Source: Afipia sp. (lineage in GTDB: Bacteria > Pseudomonadota > Alphaproteobacteria > Rhizobiales > Xanthobacteraceae). From it: a stretch of 6,467 nt of DNA. Shown here in pieces: positions 1-5,590 of the stretch (positions within the stretch are counted from its first letter, which is position 1; every line of letters begins with the position of its first letter). The notes under the pieces are model-generated. The model ran no database searches. It was given only the letters and a program-made list of their open reading frames with translations, and had not been told where the DNA came from. The DNA is taken from the NCBI GenBank assembly GCA_020056155.1, contig JAGVII010000459.1:1-6467 (forward strand), read 5' to 3'. A program made the position numbers and the translations under genes.

Positions 1-6
1 TTCAGT

Positions 7-129
7 GTCGTCCCCGCGAAGGTGGGGACCCATACTCCCTGTGTCCTCGATTAGAGAGGGCTGGGTCAATCTTCTGACTATCTCCCATGACGTTCGGTGG
101 TTACGGGTCCCCGCCTGCGCGGGGACGAC
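7..129. repeat. REP doublet in inverted orientation (REPIN-like element)
   Basis: Two copies of a 28-base REP-type unit face each other at 7-34 and, on the other strand, 102-129. They match at 25 of 28 positions. Each copy folds on itself: 10-17 pairs with 22-29 around the loop gaag (one G-T wobble), and 107-114 pairs perfectly with 119-126 around ctgc. The spacer of about 67 bases shows no coding potential. Paired inverted REPs are the mobile form called REPINs, normally moved in trans by a RAYT transposase, and units with this GTCCCCGC core are familiar to me from Bradyrhizobium-type genomes. The right-hand hairpin ends about 25 bases beyond the stop of the leftward binding-protein gene, so it may also protect or end that mRNA. 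No transposase is present here. Confidence 0.8.
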
Positions 130-151
130 GAGTTGAGAAAATCGCGACCCA

Positions 152-1126
152 TCAATTGATCCTGATATCCCCGCGTTTGATGACATCGGACCACAGCTTG
201 ATCTCGGCGTCCATCCGCGCGCGCAGGGCCTGTGGCGTCGAGGGCGTCGGCTCGATCAGCTGCGTTTCCAGTCGTTCGCGCACGCTCGGCTTGGTCAGGA
301 TGTCGTTCACCTCGTCGTTGATCTGTTTGATGATCGCGGGCGGCGTGCCGCCGGGGGCGATCAGCGCGTTCCACGCATCGGATTCGACATCGATTCCTGA
401 CTCCTTCAGCGTCGGCACGTCGGGCAGGAAATGCGAGCGCTGTGCGGTCGCGACCGCGAGGATTTTCACCTTGCCGCCTGCGAGTTGCGGCGTCACCGCG
501 ATGGCGGGCAGGCACGCGGCCTGCACGTCGCCACGGATCACGGCGGTGATCGCCTGCGGCGAGCCGCCATAGGGAATATGCACCATCGCGGCGCCCGCGC
601 GATGCGCGATGGCTTCCATGGTCAGGTGCGAGAGCGAACCCGCGCCGATCGAGCCGAATGCGAATTTTGCCGGATCGCGCTTCACGGCGGCGACAAACTC
701 CGCCACCGAATTGATGTTCAAACTCGCGGGCACCACCAGCACGCTCGGCAGCGAGGTGAGCATCGTCACCGGCGCGATGTCTGATCCGGGATCGTAGGGC
801 AGCCTGGAGAACAGCAGCGTATTGATGGCGAGGGGCCCGCCGAGGCTGATGCCGAGCGTTGCGCCGTCGGGCGCGGCCTTGGCGACGGCGTCGGTGCCGA
901 TATTGCCGCCGGCGCCCGGCTTGTTCTCGACGATGAAACTCGCGCCCGGATGGCGTGCCTGCAGGTCGTCGGCCACGATCCGCCCGACCAGATCCGGCGT
1001 CGATCCCGGCGCATAGGGCACGATGATTTTCACGGTTTTCGGCGGCCATGCCGGCTCCGCCGCACGGGCGTTCGAGGCGGGCGCGGCGAGAGCCAGCGCG
1101 AGTGCAGCGATTGCAAGGGATTTCAT
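152..1126 (-). CDS. Bug/TctC-family tripartite tricarboxylate transporter substrate-binding protein
   Basis: Predicted periplasmic binding protein of 324 residues, the usual family length. Residues 1-22 form a Sec signal peptide (MKSL, a hydrophobic Ala/Leu core, then NARA before AEPAWPP). Family marks follow in order: the first ligand-loop region YAPGSTPD at 38-45 (more often an AGG..D motif), VENKPGAGGNIG at 67-78, GSIGAGSLSHLTME at 158-171, HIPYGGSPQA at 183-192, and DVPTLKESG at 236-244. Such proteins capture carboxylates or other small organic acids for TctAB permeases, but many are orphans; no tctA or tctB is visible here, so the ligand is unknown. The ATG at 1126 is chosen because it places the signal peptide exactly at the N-terminus; an upstream TTG at 1189 would add 21 unlikely residues. 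The ATG lacks a clear Shine-Dalgarno sequence. The gene diverges from the NnrU-family gene. Confidence 0.92.
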   Translation of the reverse strand: MKSLAIAALALALAAPASNARAAEPAWPPKTVKIIVPYAPGSTPDLVGRIVADDLQARHPGASFIVENKPGAGGNIGTDAVAKAAPDGATLGISLGGPLAINTLLFSRLPYDPGSDIAPVTMLTSLPSVLVVPASLNINSVAEFVAAVKRDPAKFAFGSIGAGSLSHLTMEAIAHRAGAAMVHIPYGGSPQAITAVIRGDVQAACLPAIAVTPQLAGGKVKILAVATAQRSHFLPDVPTLKESGIDVESDAWNALIAPGGTPPAIIKQINDEVNDILTKPSVRERLETQLIEPTPSTPQALRARMDAEIKLWSDVIKRGDIRIN

Positions 1127-1154
1127 AAGGCCAGGGAAGGTTTGGGGCAGGGTT

Positions 1155-1175
1155 GCAATGCGGCAGCGGCATTGC
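1155..1175. promoter_or_regulatory. Perfect 7-bp inverted repeat upstream of the Bug-protein gene
   Basis: GCAATGC (1155-1161) and GCATTGC (1169-1175) form a perfect inverted repeat around a 7-base centre. It lies 29-49 bases before the ATG of the leftward binding-protein gene and about 130 bases before the rightward NnrU-family gene. Size and spacing fit a dimeric repressor operator, or a hairpin in the 5' leader of a gene that has no obvious ribosome binding site. No cognate regulator can be named, and a role is inferred only from position and symmetry. Confidence 0.4.
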
Positions 1176-1302
1176 GCGCCGCACCCCAAAAGTGATACCG
1201 GGGCACAGCGCCGCCGGACTTTAACAGGGTCCCGCGTGCAGTGGAAACTCCCGGAAGGCGGTGCTGAAAACCGCTGCGGGCAGGTCGGGACGGAGGCGGC
1301 AC

Positions 1303-1887
1303 ATGGGCTTGTTGATCCTCATCGCCGGATTGGCGCTGTTTCTCGGCGTCCATACGCTGACCACGTTGCGCGGCCCGCGTGCGGCCGTCATCGCGCGGCT
1401 CGGCGAGGGCGGTTACAAGATACTCTATACGCTGGTGTCGTTCGCGGGCCTCGCGCTGATCGTGTGGGGCTTCAGCCGCTACCGCGCGAGCGAGTGGATC
1501 AATGTCTGGTATCCGCCGGTCGCCATGCGGCACATCGCGCTGGCGCTGATGCTGCCCGCGGTCATCCTCGTGGTCGCTTCCTATATCCGCGGCAACATCT
1601 TCCTGAAACTGAAGCATCCGATGCTGGCTGGCGTGAAGCTGTGGGCGCTGCTGCATCTGATGTCCAACGGCGATCTCGGATCGATCATCCTGTTCGGCTC
1701 GGTGCTGGCTTGGGCCGTGTACGATCGCATTTCGCTCAAGCGCCGCGAGGATCCCGGCGCGCCGCCCATTCCGGTCGGCGGGCTTGGCAACGATCTGATC
1801 GCGGTGGCGGTCGGCGTCGTGGTCTATGCCGCGCTGGCCTTCGCTTTCCATCCTCTCGTGATCGGCGTCCCTGTGATTGGAGCTTAA
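1303..1887 (+). CDS. NnrU family integral membrane protein
   Basis: Polytopic inner-membrane protein of 194 residues. Hydrophobic segments are near residues 2-20, 38-57, 75-95, 107-140 (probably two passes) and 163-192. Histidines characteristic of the NnrU / 15-cis-zeta-carotene isomerase (Z-ISO) superfamily are present: H17 in FLGVHTL, H77 in MRHIALA, H105 in KHPMLAGVK and H118 in WALLHLMSNGD. In Z-ISO such residues serve haem binding. NnrU was first described in Rhodobacter as needed for nitric-oxide and nitrite reductase function, but most family members, including this one next to panB, have no shown role. The ATG at 1303 follows GGAGG (1292-1296) by 6 bases and begins directly with the first membrane segment; an in-frame GTG at 1261 would add 14 basic residues and is less likely. 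The stop is 3 bases before panB, which suggests one transcript. Confidence 0.88.
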   Translation: MGLLILIAGLALFLGVHTLTTLRGPRAAVIARLGEGGYKILYTLVSFAGLALIVWGFSRYRASEWINVWYPPVAMRHIALALMLPAVILVVASYIRGNIFLKLKHPMLAGVKLWALLHLMSNGDLGSIILFGSVLAWAVYDRISLKRREDPGAPPIPVGGLGNDLIAVAVGVVVYAALAFAFHPLVIGVPVIGA

Positions 1888-1890
1888 GAC

Positions 1891-2739
1891 ATGTCCGTGC
1901 AATCAGCGGTAAAGCGCAAGACCGCGCCCGATATCCTCAAGCGCAAGGGCGGCGACCCGATCGTGATGCTGACGTCGTATCACGCGCACACCGCGGCGCT
2001 GGTCGACCGGTATTGCGATGTCATCCTGGTCGGCGACTCGCTCGGCAACGTGATGCATGGTTTCGAGACGACGGTGCCGGTCACGCTCGAGATGATGATC
2101 CTGCAAGGCCGCGCGGTGATGCGCGGCTCGAAAGAGGCGCTTGTCGTGGTGGACATGCCGTTCGGATCGTACGAGGCCTCGAAGGAGCAGGCGTTTCATT
2201 CCGCCGCGCGCGTGCTGAAGGAAACCCATTGCGGCGCCGTGAAGATGGAAGGCGGCGTGCGTATGGCCGAGACCATCGAGTTTCTGACCACCCGCGGCAT
2301 TCCCGTGATGGGGCACATCGGCTTGACGCCGCAGTCGATCAACACGCTCGGCAGCTTCAAGTCTCAGGGCAAGGACGAAGCCATCAAGATAGCGGCGGGC
2401 GAGAACGGCAGCGGCCCGTTTCAGCAGGATGCCATCGCGGTCGCGCAGGCCGGTGCCTTCTCGATGGTGGTGGAAGCCGTGGCAGAGCCGCTGGCGCGGC
2501 GCATCACCGAGATCGTACAGGTCCCGACCATCGGCATCGGCGCGAGCAATGCGTGCGATGGCCAGGTGCTCGTGCTGGAGGACATGCTCGGCCTGTCGCC
2601 GTGGGTGCCGAAGTTCGTCAAGCGCTACGGCAATCTCGGACCCGGCATCGAGGCGGCGATTCAGGATTACGCCCGCGAAGTCCGCTCCCGCGCATTCCCG
2701 GGGCCGGAGCATGTCTACGGCATCAAGCCGAAGGCTTGA
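1891..2739 (+). CDS. panB: 3-methyl-2-oxobutanoate hydroxymethyltransferase (ketopantoate hydroxymethyltransferase)
   Basis: Cytosolic enzyme of pantothenate (vitamin B5, coenzyme A) synthesis. It transfers a hydroxymethyl group from 5,10-methylenetetrahydrofolate to alpha-ketoisovalerate, giving ketopantoate. The 282 residues fit the family's (beta/alpha)8 barrel. By alignment from memory with E. coli PanB, the metal ligands are D49 (in LVGDSLGN) and D88 (in VVDMPFGSY), the substrate lysine is K118 (in AVKMEGG) and the catalytic glutamate is E195 (in MVVEAVAE). The motifs [14 protein letters not shown] (138-151) and [14 protein letters not shown] (215-228) are also present. All key residues are intact. 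The ribosome binding site TTGGAG lies inside the end of the NnrU-family gene, so translation is probably coupled. panC is not adjacent. A GC hairpin terminator follows. Confidence 0.97.
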   Translation: MSVQSAVKRKTAPDILKRKGGDPIVMLTSYHAHTAALVDRYCDVILVGDSLGNVMHGFETTVPVTLEMMILQGRAVMRGSKEALVVVDMPFGSYEASKEQAFHSAARVLKETHCGAVKMEGGVRMAETIEFLTTRGIPVMGHIGLTPQSINTLGSFKSQGKDEAIKIAAGENGSGPFQQDAIAVAQAGAFSMVVEAVAEPLARRITEIVQVPTIGIGASNACDGQVLVLEDMLGLSPWVPKFVKRYGNLGPGIEAAIQDYAREVRSRAFPGPEHVYGIKPKA

Positions 2740-2769
2740 TGCACCGGCGCGCGTGGACACCACAACAAA

Positions 2770-2792
2770 AGGCCCGGCGCGATGCCGGGCCT
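2770..2792 (-). terminator. Intrinsic terminator between convergent panB and porin genes
   Basis: AGGCCCGGC (2770-2778) pairs perfectly over 9 bp with GCCGGGCCT (2784-2792) around the loop gcgat. Read leftward, the stem runs straight into a T-rich tract (CCTTTTGTTG), which is a good Rho-independent terminator for the porin gene. Read rightward, the tail gagtttgtg is a poorer U-tract, but the hairpin lies 30 bases after the panB stop and probably serves both genes. Confidence 0.8.
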
Positions 2793-2826
2793 GAGTTTGT
2801 GAAGCTGGAGAAACGATGAAGACGTA

Positions 2827-2850
2827 CGGCGCGACGGTGAGGCCGCGCCG
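2827..2850 (-). other. GC hairpin just downstream of the porin stop codon
   Basis: CGGCGCG (2827-2833) pairs perfectly with CGCGCCG (2844-2850) around a 10-base loop, starting 8 bases after the porin stop codon in the direction of transcription. There is no T-tract, so this is more likely a 3'-end mRNA-stabilising stem, or a transcription-slowing stem ahead of the terminator at 2770-2792, than a terminator itself. Confidence 0.5.
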
Positions 2851-2858
2851 CTCACTAT

Positions 2859-3617
2859 TCAGAACTTGTAGTTCACGCCTCCACGCACGACATGAATCTG
2901 GTTGTCGAACGTGGTCACGAGATTGAATCCCGGTGCGACCGTCGGATTGAGAACCGTTTCGTCCCCGAAGTCGTAGTAGAGATACTCGGCGCGCACGGTC
3001 CAGTTATTGGAAACCGCGTATTCAACGCCACCGCCTGCAACCCATCCAGATAAAGTCCGATTTGTTGTGAGAGGGTTGTTCACTCCGAGACCGGTGTAGT
3101 CAGTGCGATAGTCCACGTCAGCCCAGGCGCCGCCGCCAGTGCCGTAGACCAGCCAGCGATCCCACACCCAGCCGAGCCGGCCGCGAATGCTCGCCAGCCA
3201 GTTGATGTTCTGATCCGCGACATGATTGAAGCCGAACGGTCCGATCGGAACGCCGGCCGTTGTGATTGGAGCGGTATTGTTGTTGCGGATACCGGTGCCC
3301 GAAATATCGCCTTCGATGCCGAGCAGCCAGTTAGGGGCGAATTGCCAGTTATATCCAATCTGACCGCCGCCCACGACGCCAGCTTCGTTGCCGTTGCTGA
3401 ACGAGGCTGTATCAAACCCCGGAAAGAGCTCGTTACTCTGAACGATGGATGAGTCACTCCAGCCGCCGCCCACATGAAGACCCGCGTAGAAGCCGGTCCA
3501 GCTCCAGACAGGAGCAACAATGGGTGGAGGGGCCTTGTACCGCGGCGCCATGTCCGCGGCAGATGCACTGGTGATTGTGACGGCCAGGACGGCCGCTGTC
3601 GCAAGTAATTTCCGCAT
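2859..3617 (-). CDS. Omp25/RopB-like outer membrane beta-barrel protein
   Basis: Small outer-membrane protein of 252 residues. Residues 1-20 are a signal peptide (MRKLL, hydrophobic core, SASA), then a proline-rich mature start ADMAPRYKAPPP typical of rhizobial and brucella Omp25/Omp31 relatives. The beta-barrel region begins at WTGFYAGLHVGGGWSD (about 40-55) and runs in alternating strands to the end, with the family motif VRAEYLYYDFG near 210 and the last strand VVRGGVNYKF. The terminal phenylalanine is the usual recognition signal for the BAM assembly machinery, part of which (BamB) is encoded at the right end of the window. The ATG at 3617 is preceded by GGGGAG (3624-3629) at 6 bases and starts the signal peptide exactly, so a longer reading back to 3710 is rejected. 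The probable role is structural or passive permeability; no substrate can be inferred. Confidence 0.93.
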   Translation of the reverse strand: MRKLLATAAVLAVTITSASAADMAPRYKAPPPIVAPVWSWTGFYAGLHVGGGWSDSSIVQSNELFPGFDTASFSNGNEAGVVGGGQIGYNWQFAPNWLLGIEGDISGTGIRNNNTAPITTAGVPIGPFGFNHVADQNINWLASIRGRLGWVWDRWLVYGTGGGAWADVDYRTDYTGLGVNNPLTTNRTLSGWVAGGGVEYAVSNNWTVRAEYLYYDFGDETVLNPTVAPGFNLVTTFDNQIHVVRGGVNYKF

Positions 3618-3682
3618 GATGCACTCCCCAAGAAAATGTCTGAGTTTGGCAGTCGAGCCGGAAATGCCCTTAGGAAAATACC

Positions 3683-3710
3683 ACCATAAAAAGCGGCCGA
3701 TGGCTGTCAC
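3683..3710 (-). promoter_or_regulatory. Candidate sigma-70-type promoter of the porin gene
   Basis: On the minus strand, GTGACA (3710-3705, 5 of 6 to TTGACA) is followed after 16 bases by TATGGT (3688-3683, 4 of 6 to TATAAT). Transcription would start near 3676, leaving a leader of roughly 58 bases before the ATG at 3617. The match is fair but unproven. Confidence 0.4.
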
Positions 3711-3766
3711 CGGGAAGTCACGCTTTGGGAGCGATTTAGCGGGAGGTAGGTCAGTATTGCTGGCTC

Positions 3767-3808
3767 AAAGATGCGGCGCAGACGACGGGTCGATGCATCT
3801 TTCGCCGC
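3767..3808 (+). other. Two overlapping, mutually exclusive stem-loops
   Basis: AAAGATGC (3767-3774) is a perfect inverted repeat of GCATCTTT (3795-3802), and GCGGCG (3773-3778) is a perfect inverted repeat of CGCCGC (3803-3808). The arms abut and overlap at 3773-3774, so a transcript could form either stem but hardly both. The layout resembles a riboregulator or small RNA, but no promoter is evident and chance cannot be excluded. Confidence 0.35.
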
Positions 3809-3879
3809 TCGTTGTGTGGTCGTGAGGACATGAAAATCGGCGCACTCACGGACGAGAATCCTTGAAGGTGAAGATTCAT

Positions 3880-3906
3880 CGCGCGACGTCTCGCGCGCAC
3901 CGTTTT
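3880..3906 (+). terminator. Terminator-like hairpin upstream of the AraC-like gene
   Basis: CGCGCGA (3880-3886) pairs perfectly over 7 bp with TCGCGCG (3891-3897) around the loop cgtc, and the tail caccgtttt contains four T residues at 3903-3906. This fits a modest Rho-independent terminator for a rightward transcript from 3711-3880, although no gene there would need one. It could end a small RNA or act as an attenuator ahead of the AraC-like gene. Confidence 0.4.
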
Positions 3907-4008
3907 CAAATGCCGCTCAACCATGCGGTCTGCGCTGCGATTTGAACCTGTTGAGGCACTTGCGCGACCTATTGCTGGAGCGGCTTCGCTCTCAATGGGA
4001 ATGGTCGC

Positions 4009-4392
4009 ATGGAAGGCTGCTTTGTCGTCACGCGTGGATCGCGAATGAGCGCGATCAAGGCGTATATCCTGACCGAGATCGACAATCCCGCGCTGTGTCT
4101 GGAAGACGTCGCGGCTCAGCAGGGAATTTCGTCGAGCTACGTCAGAAAACTTTTCGCGGCAGAGGGCGCGAAGTTCGCGTCATACGTTCTCAAGATTCGT
4201 CTCGAGAAAGTATTTCAGATGCTCGCCGATCCGGACTCGCGCAGCCTCACCATCGGCGCCATCGCGCTGAAGTGCGGTTTCAACGATATCTCTTATTTCA
4301 ATCGGGTCTTCCGCAGGCGCTACGGCTGTACGCCGTCCGATCTTCGCTATGGACGGCGCGGACTCGACGAAGGGCTTACTGCGACCGGCTGA
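4009..4392 (+). CDS. AraC-type helix-turn-helix protein, DNA-binding domain only
   Basis: A 127-residue protein made almost wholly of an AraC/XylS DNA-binding domain. The first helix-turn-helix lies near residues 29-50 (LCLEDVAAQQGISSSYVRKLF) and the second near 79-101 (SLTIGAIALKCGFNDISYFNRVF), followed by the family signature FRRRYGCTPSDLR. Full AraC regulators have about 250-320 residues with an N-terminal sensing domain, which is absent here. The segment RGSRMSAIKAYI resembles the inter-domain linker of full-length relatives, so this is probably a truncated descendant, though short MarA/SoxS-like single-domain regulators are functional. The ATG at 4009 has a weak GGGA about 8 bases upstream; ATG 4045 is an alternative. 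The 3' end overlaps the opposing small gene by 17 bases. Targets are unknown; the porin gene is the nearest candidate. Confidence 0.75.
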   Translation: MEGCFVVTRGSRMSAIKAYILTEIDNPALCLEDVAAQQGISSSYVRKLFAAEGAKFASYVLKIRLEKVFQMLADPDSRSLTIGAIALKCGFNDISYFNRVFRRRYGCTPSDLRYGRRGLDEGLTATG

Positions 4393-4582
4393 GCTGCTCT
4401 TCGGTCACGATCCGCTCGATGTTCTCGGTCTTGCTGCGGATGCGGTAGCGCAGGCGTCCGTCCGCCTCGATCGGCATGCAGCCCACGATCGTGTAGACGT
4501 CGGAGCGGACTTTCTCGGCGCGGCCCTGAGGGCCCTGACCCTGATGATGAACGTCTTCGTTTATCGAAAAGTTGTGTGCCAT
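4376..4582 (-). CDS. Small conserved hypothetical protein (68 residues)
   Basis: Cytosolic-looking protein of 68 residues without signal peptide or membrane segment. The C-terminal half, YTIVGCMPIEADGRLRYRIRSK followed by ENIERIVTEEQL, follows a pattern I recognise from small rhizobial hypothetical proteins (Y.V...LP...G...YRI.S..E..ERV..E..L), probably a compact beta-barrel fold. The function is not known. The first half is His/Gln/Gly rich and less conserved in character. The ATG at 4582 is preceded by GGGAGA (4587-4592) with a short 4-base spacing. Its last codons overlap the end of the AraC-like gene on the other strand (4376-4392), so at least one gene has an end shaped by the other. It shares the control region 4583-4867 with the rightward TetR-like gene. 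Confidence 0.7.
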   Translation of the reverse strand: MAHNFSINEDVHHQGQGPQGRAEKVRSDVYTIVGCMPIEADGRLRYRIRSKTENIERIVTEEQLSRSQ

Positions 4583-4642
4583 GAGGTCTCCCGATCTGCG
4601 GGCGTTGTAACCGTGTCGTTTCGATAAAGCAACAATAATACA

Positions 4643-4662
4643 CGTAACATCATATGGTTACG
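4643..4662. promoter_or_regulatory. Inverted repeat CGTAAC-N8-GTTACG, candidate operator
   Basis: A perfect 6-bp inverted repeat with an 8-base centre lies in the A+T-richest part of the window, between the divergent small protein gene (61 bases from its ATG) and the TetR-like gene. A further GTAAC core is at 4607-4611. On the minus strand a TTGACC hexamer (4667-4662) abuts the repeat and could be a -35 element, with TATTAT at 4640-4635 as a -10, but the 21-base spacing is too long to be trusted. The arrangement suits a dimeric regulator binding over the promoter; which protein binds is unknown. Confidence 0.45.
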
Positions 4663-4707
4663 GTCAAAAAGAACCGAAAAAGGTCAATGTTCGCAATCTG
4701 GAGCGCG

Positions 4708-4742
4708 GTTCCTCGGCTGCCCCGAATGGTGGCCGAGGGAAC
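4708..4742 (+). other. Possible leader stem-loop upstream of the TetR-like gene
   Basis: GTTCCTCGG (4708-4716) can pair with CCGAGGGAAC (4733-4742) through nine base pairs with one bulged G, closing a 16-base loop. It lies about 125 bases before the TetR-like ATG, in a 285-base spacer with no other gene. It could be a 5' leader structure; no T-tract follows, so it is not a terminator. Confidence 0.25.
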
Positions 4743-4867
4743 TATCCTAACGGCAGGGGGTTGTCCTGCGAGCCAAGTCCATCTTTCCGGCTCCCCCTTT
4801 GAAAATTATCAAGATTCAACCCCTGCATCGACCGGTGAGCCGGCCGCCGCAGGCGGAAGGAACGCAT

Positions 4868-5455
4868 ATGTTCATATCCGAAAAGTGCGGGCACATTTCC
4901 GAACGAGGCGTCGAGCACGTCCTGAAAGCGTCGGCGACACGCTGGGACAGGCAGGTGGCGACAGACCTTATTGCGGAGATGGAAATCCATCTCGCCGAGG
5001 GCGTCGATTCGACTGCCGAAATGCGTGTCGCGCTGGCGGTTGCCGGATATCGTGGCCTGCATCGACGCATCATCAGCGCGATCGAGGGCAAGACCGGCGA
5101 GAATGCCGTTCGCGCGATGGCCTACGCGATGCGCAGCTATGCGCTGGGTAGTCCCGGACTGGCCGCGGCCTCATTCAGAAATCCGCAGATCGATAGTGAG
5201 GAATGGCGGGAAGCAGGACACGAACTGGCGGCGACCGTATTCCGCGTGCTGGGTGAGCTCGGGCTTCGCGGTGAGATGGTTCATCATGCGGTCCGGATTC
5301 TGAGAAGCCTCGTGAGGGGCTTCATCTTGAATGAAATGGCGTCGAGTTCGTCGCAGCCGATCGATTTTCAGAAGAGCTACGTTCTGGGCGTTGAGGTCTT
5401 CATTGGCGGACTGCGCGTGTTGCGGGACGATGAGTCTCACCTTCTCGACTGCTAG
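4868..5455 (+). CDS. TetR-like C-terminal (WHG-type) domain protein lacking a recognisable helix-turn-helix
   Basis: A 195-residue, mostly helical soluble protein. From about residue 60 to the end it follows the pattern of the TetR C-terminal WHG-type ligand/dimer domain: AGYRGLHRRIISAI (59-72), AYAMRSYALGSPGLAAASF (85-103, compare Y..FAL.HP.LY..LF in relatives) and ILRSLVRGFILNEM then IDFQKSYVLGVEVFIGGL (144-182, compare the LR...HGF..LE ... ESF...I..L..GL core). In normal TetR proteins the preceding 50 or so residues are a DNA-binding helix-turn-helix with a Y.HF end. Here residues 1-58 show no such motif, and neither alternative frame restores one. It may be a diverged regulator, or a dimerisation-only protein that modulates a full TetR partner. 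The ATG at 4868 has a good AAGGA (4857-4861) at 6 bases; a TTG at 4799 lacks support. Confidence 0.7.
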   Translation: MFISEKCGHISERGVEHVLKASATRWDRQVATDLIAEMEIHLAEGVDSTAEMRVALAVAGYRGLHRRIISAIEGKTGENAVRAMAYAMRSYALGSPGLAAASFRNPQIDSEEWREAGHELAATVFRVLGELGLRGEMVHHAVRILRSLVRGFILNEMASSSSQPIDFQKSYVLGVEVFIGGLRVLRDDESHLLDC

Positions 5456-5557
5456 GCGTGCCTGAGCAAGCTTCGTCCGAGACCTGCGGCCCGCGCATCA
5501 TCGCCGCACCCGACGGCACGTTAACCAGACCGTCAGAACCCCTTGATCCGGCTGACT

Positions 5558-5586
5558 TTGCCTTGTGACCGCCATACCGGTACTGT
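5558..5586 (+). promoter_or_regulatory. Weak candidate promoter for the yfgM-like/bamB transcript
   Basis: TTGCCT (5558-5563, 4 of 6 to the -35 consensus) is followed after 17 bases by TACTGT (5581-5586, 3 of 6 to the -10 consensus). The 8-base palindrome TACCGGTA (5575-5582) overlaps the -10. The 221-base spacer between the TetR-like and yfgM-like genes must hold some start for this core pair, but this match is poor. Confidence 0.25.
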
Positions 5587-5590
5587 ATCG

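Larger units (their letters stand above)
3618..4008. other. Gene-free structured stretch between porin and AraC-like gene
   Basis: No convincing gene is visible in these 391 bases. The left part holds the ribosome binding site and candidate promoter of the porin gene. The middle (3767-3808) has two overlapping inverted repeats, and 3880-3906 has a terminator-like hairpin. The last 70 bases before the AraC-like start are open in another frame and include the peptide LLRHLRDLLLERL (from about 3945), which could be decayed coding sequence of a once longer AraC-type protein; the frame of the intact part is closed by TGA at 3952. The rest shows nothing I can interpret. Confidence 0.5.

Noticed and set aside
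1..151. CRISPR-like repeat pair at the left edge
   Set aside because: Only two copies, in opposite orientation, each a self-complementary hairpin; this is a REP doublet, not a direct-repeat array, and no cas gene is present.
78..1184. A long minus-strand open frame (368 codons) in another frame over the Bug-protein gene
   Set aside because: It overlaps the binding-protein gene completely, is extremely arginine-rich and has no recognisable domain; this is typical of out-of-frame reading in high-G+C DNA.
1023..2819. A 598-codon plus-strand open frame spanning the NnrU-family gene and panB
   Set aside because: It runs out of frame through two well-supported genes, has low-complexity Arg/Gly/Ala composition and no family features; it stays open only because of high G+C.
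3830..3865. A short open frame encoding MKIGALTDENP with GAGG just upstream, considered as a leader peptide
   Set aside because: Eleven codons with a too-short ribosome-site spacing, no run of a regulatory amino acid, and no biosynthetic gene downstream.
4753..4798. GCAGG / CCTGC and AGGGGG / CCCCCT pairings in the spacer before the TetR-like gene
   Set aside because: Short low-complexity stems of 5-6 bp that are expected by chance; no supporting context.
4654..5151. A plus-strand open frame of 165 codons overlapping the start of the TetR-like gene, checked for a missing helix-turn-helix
   Set aside because: Its translation is Arg/Gly-rich with no helix-turn-helix motif, so a frameshift does not explain the missing DNA-binding domain.
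5457..5520. CGTGCC / GGCACG pairing after the TetR-like stop, considered as a terminator
   Set aside because: Six base pairs over a 52-base loop and no T-tract.
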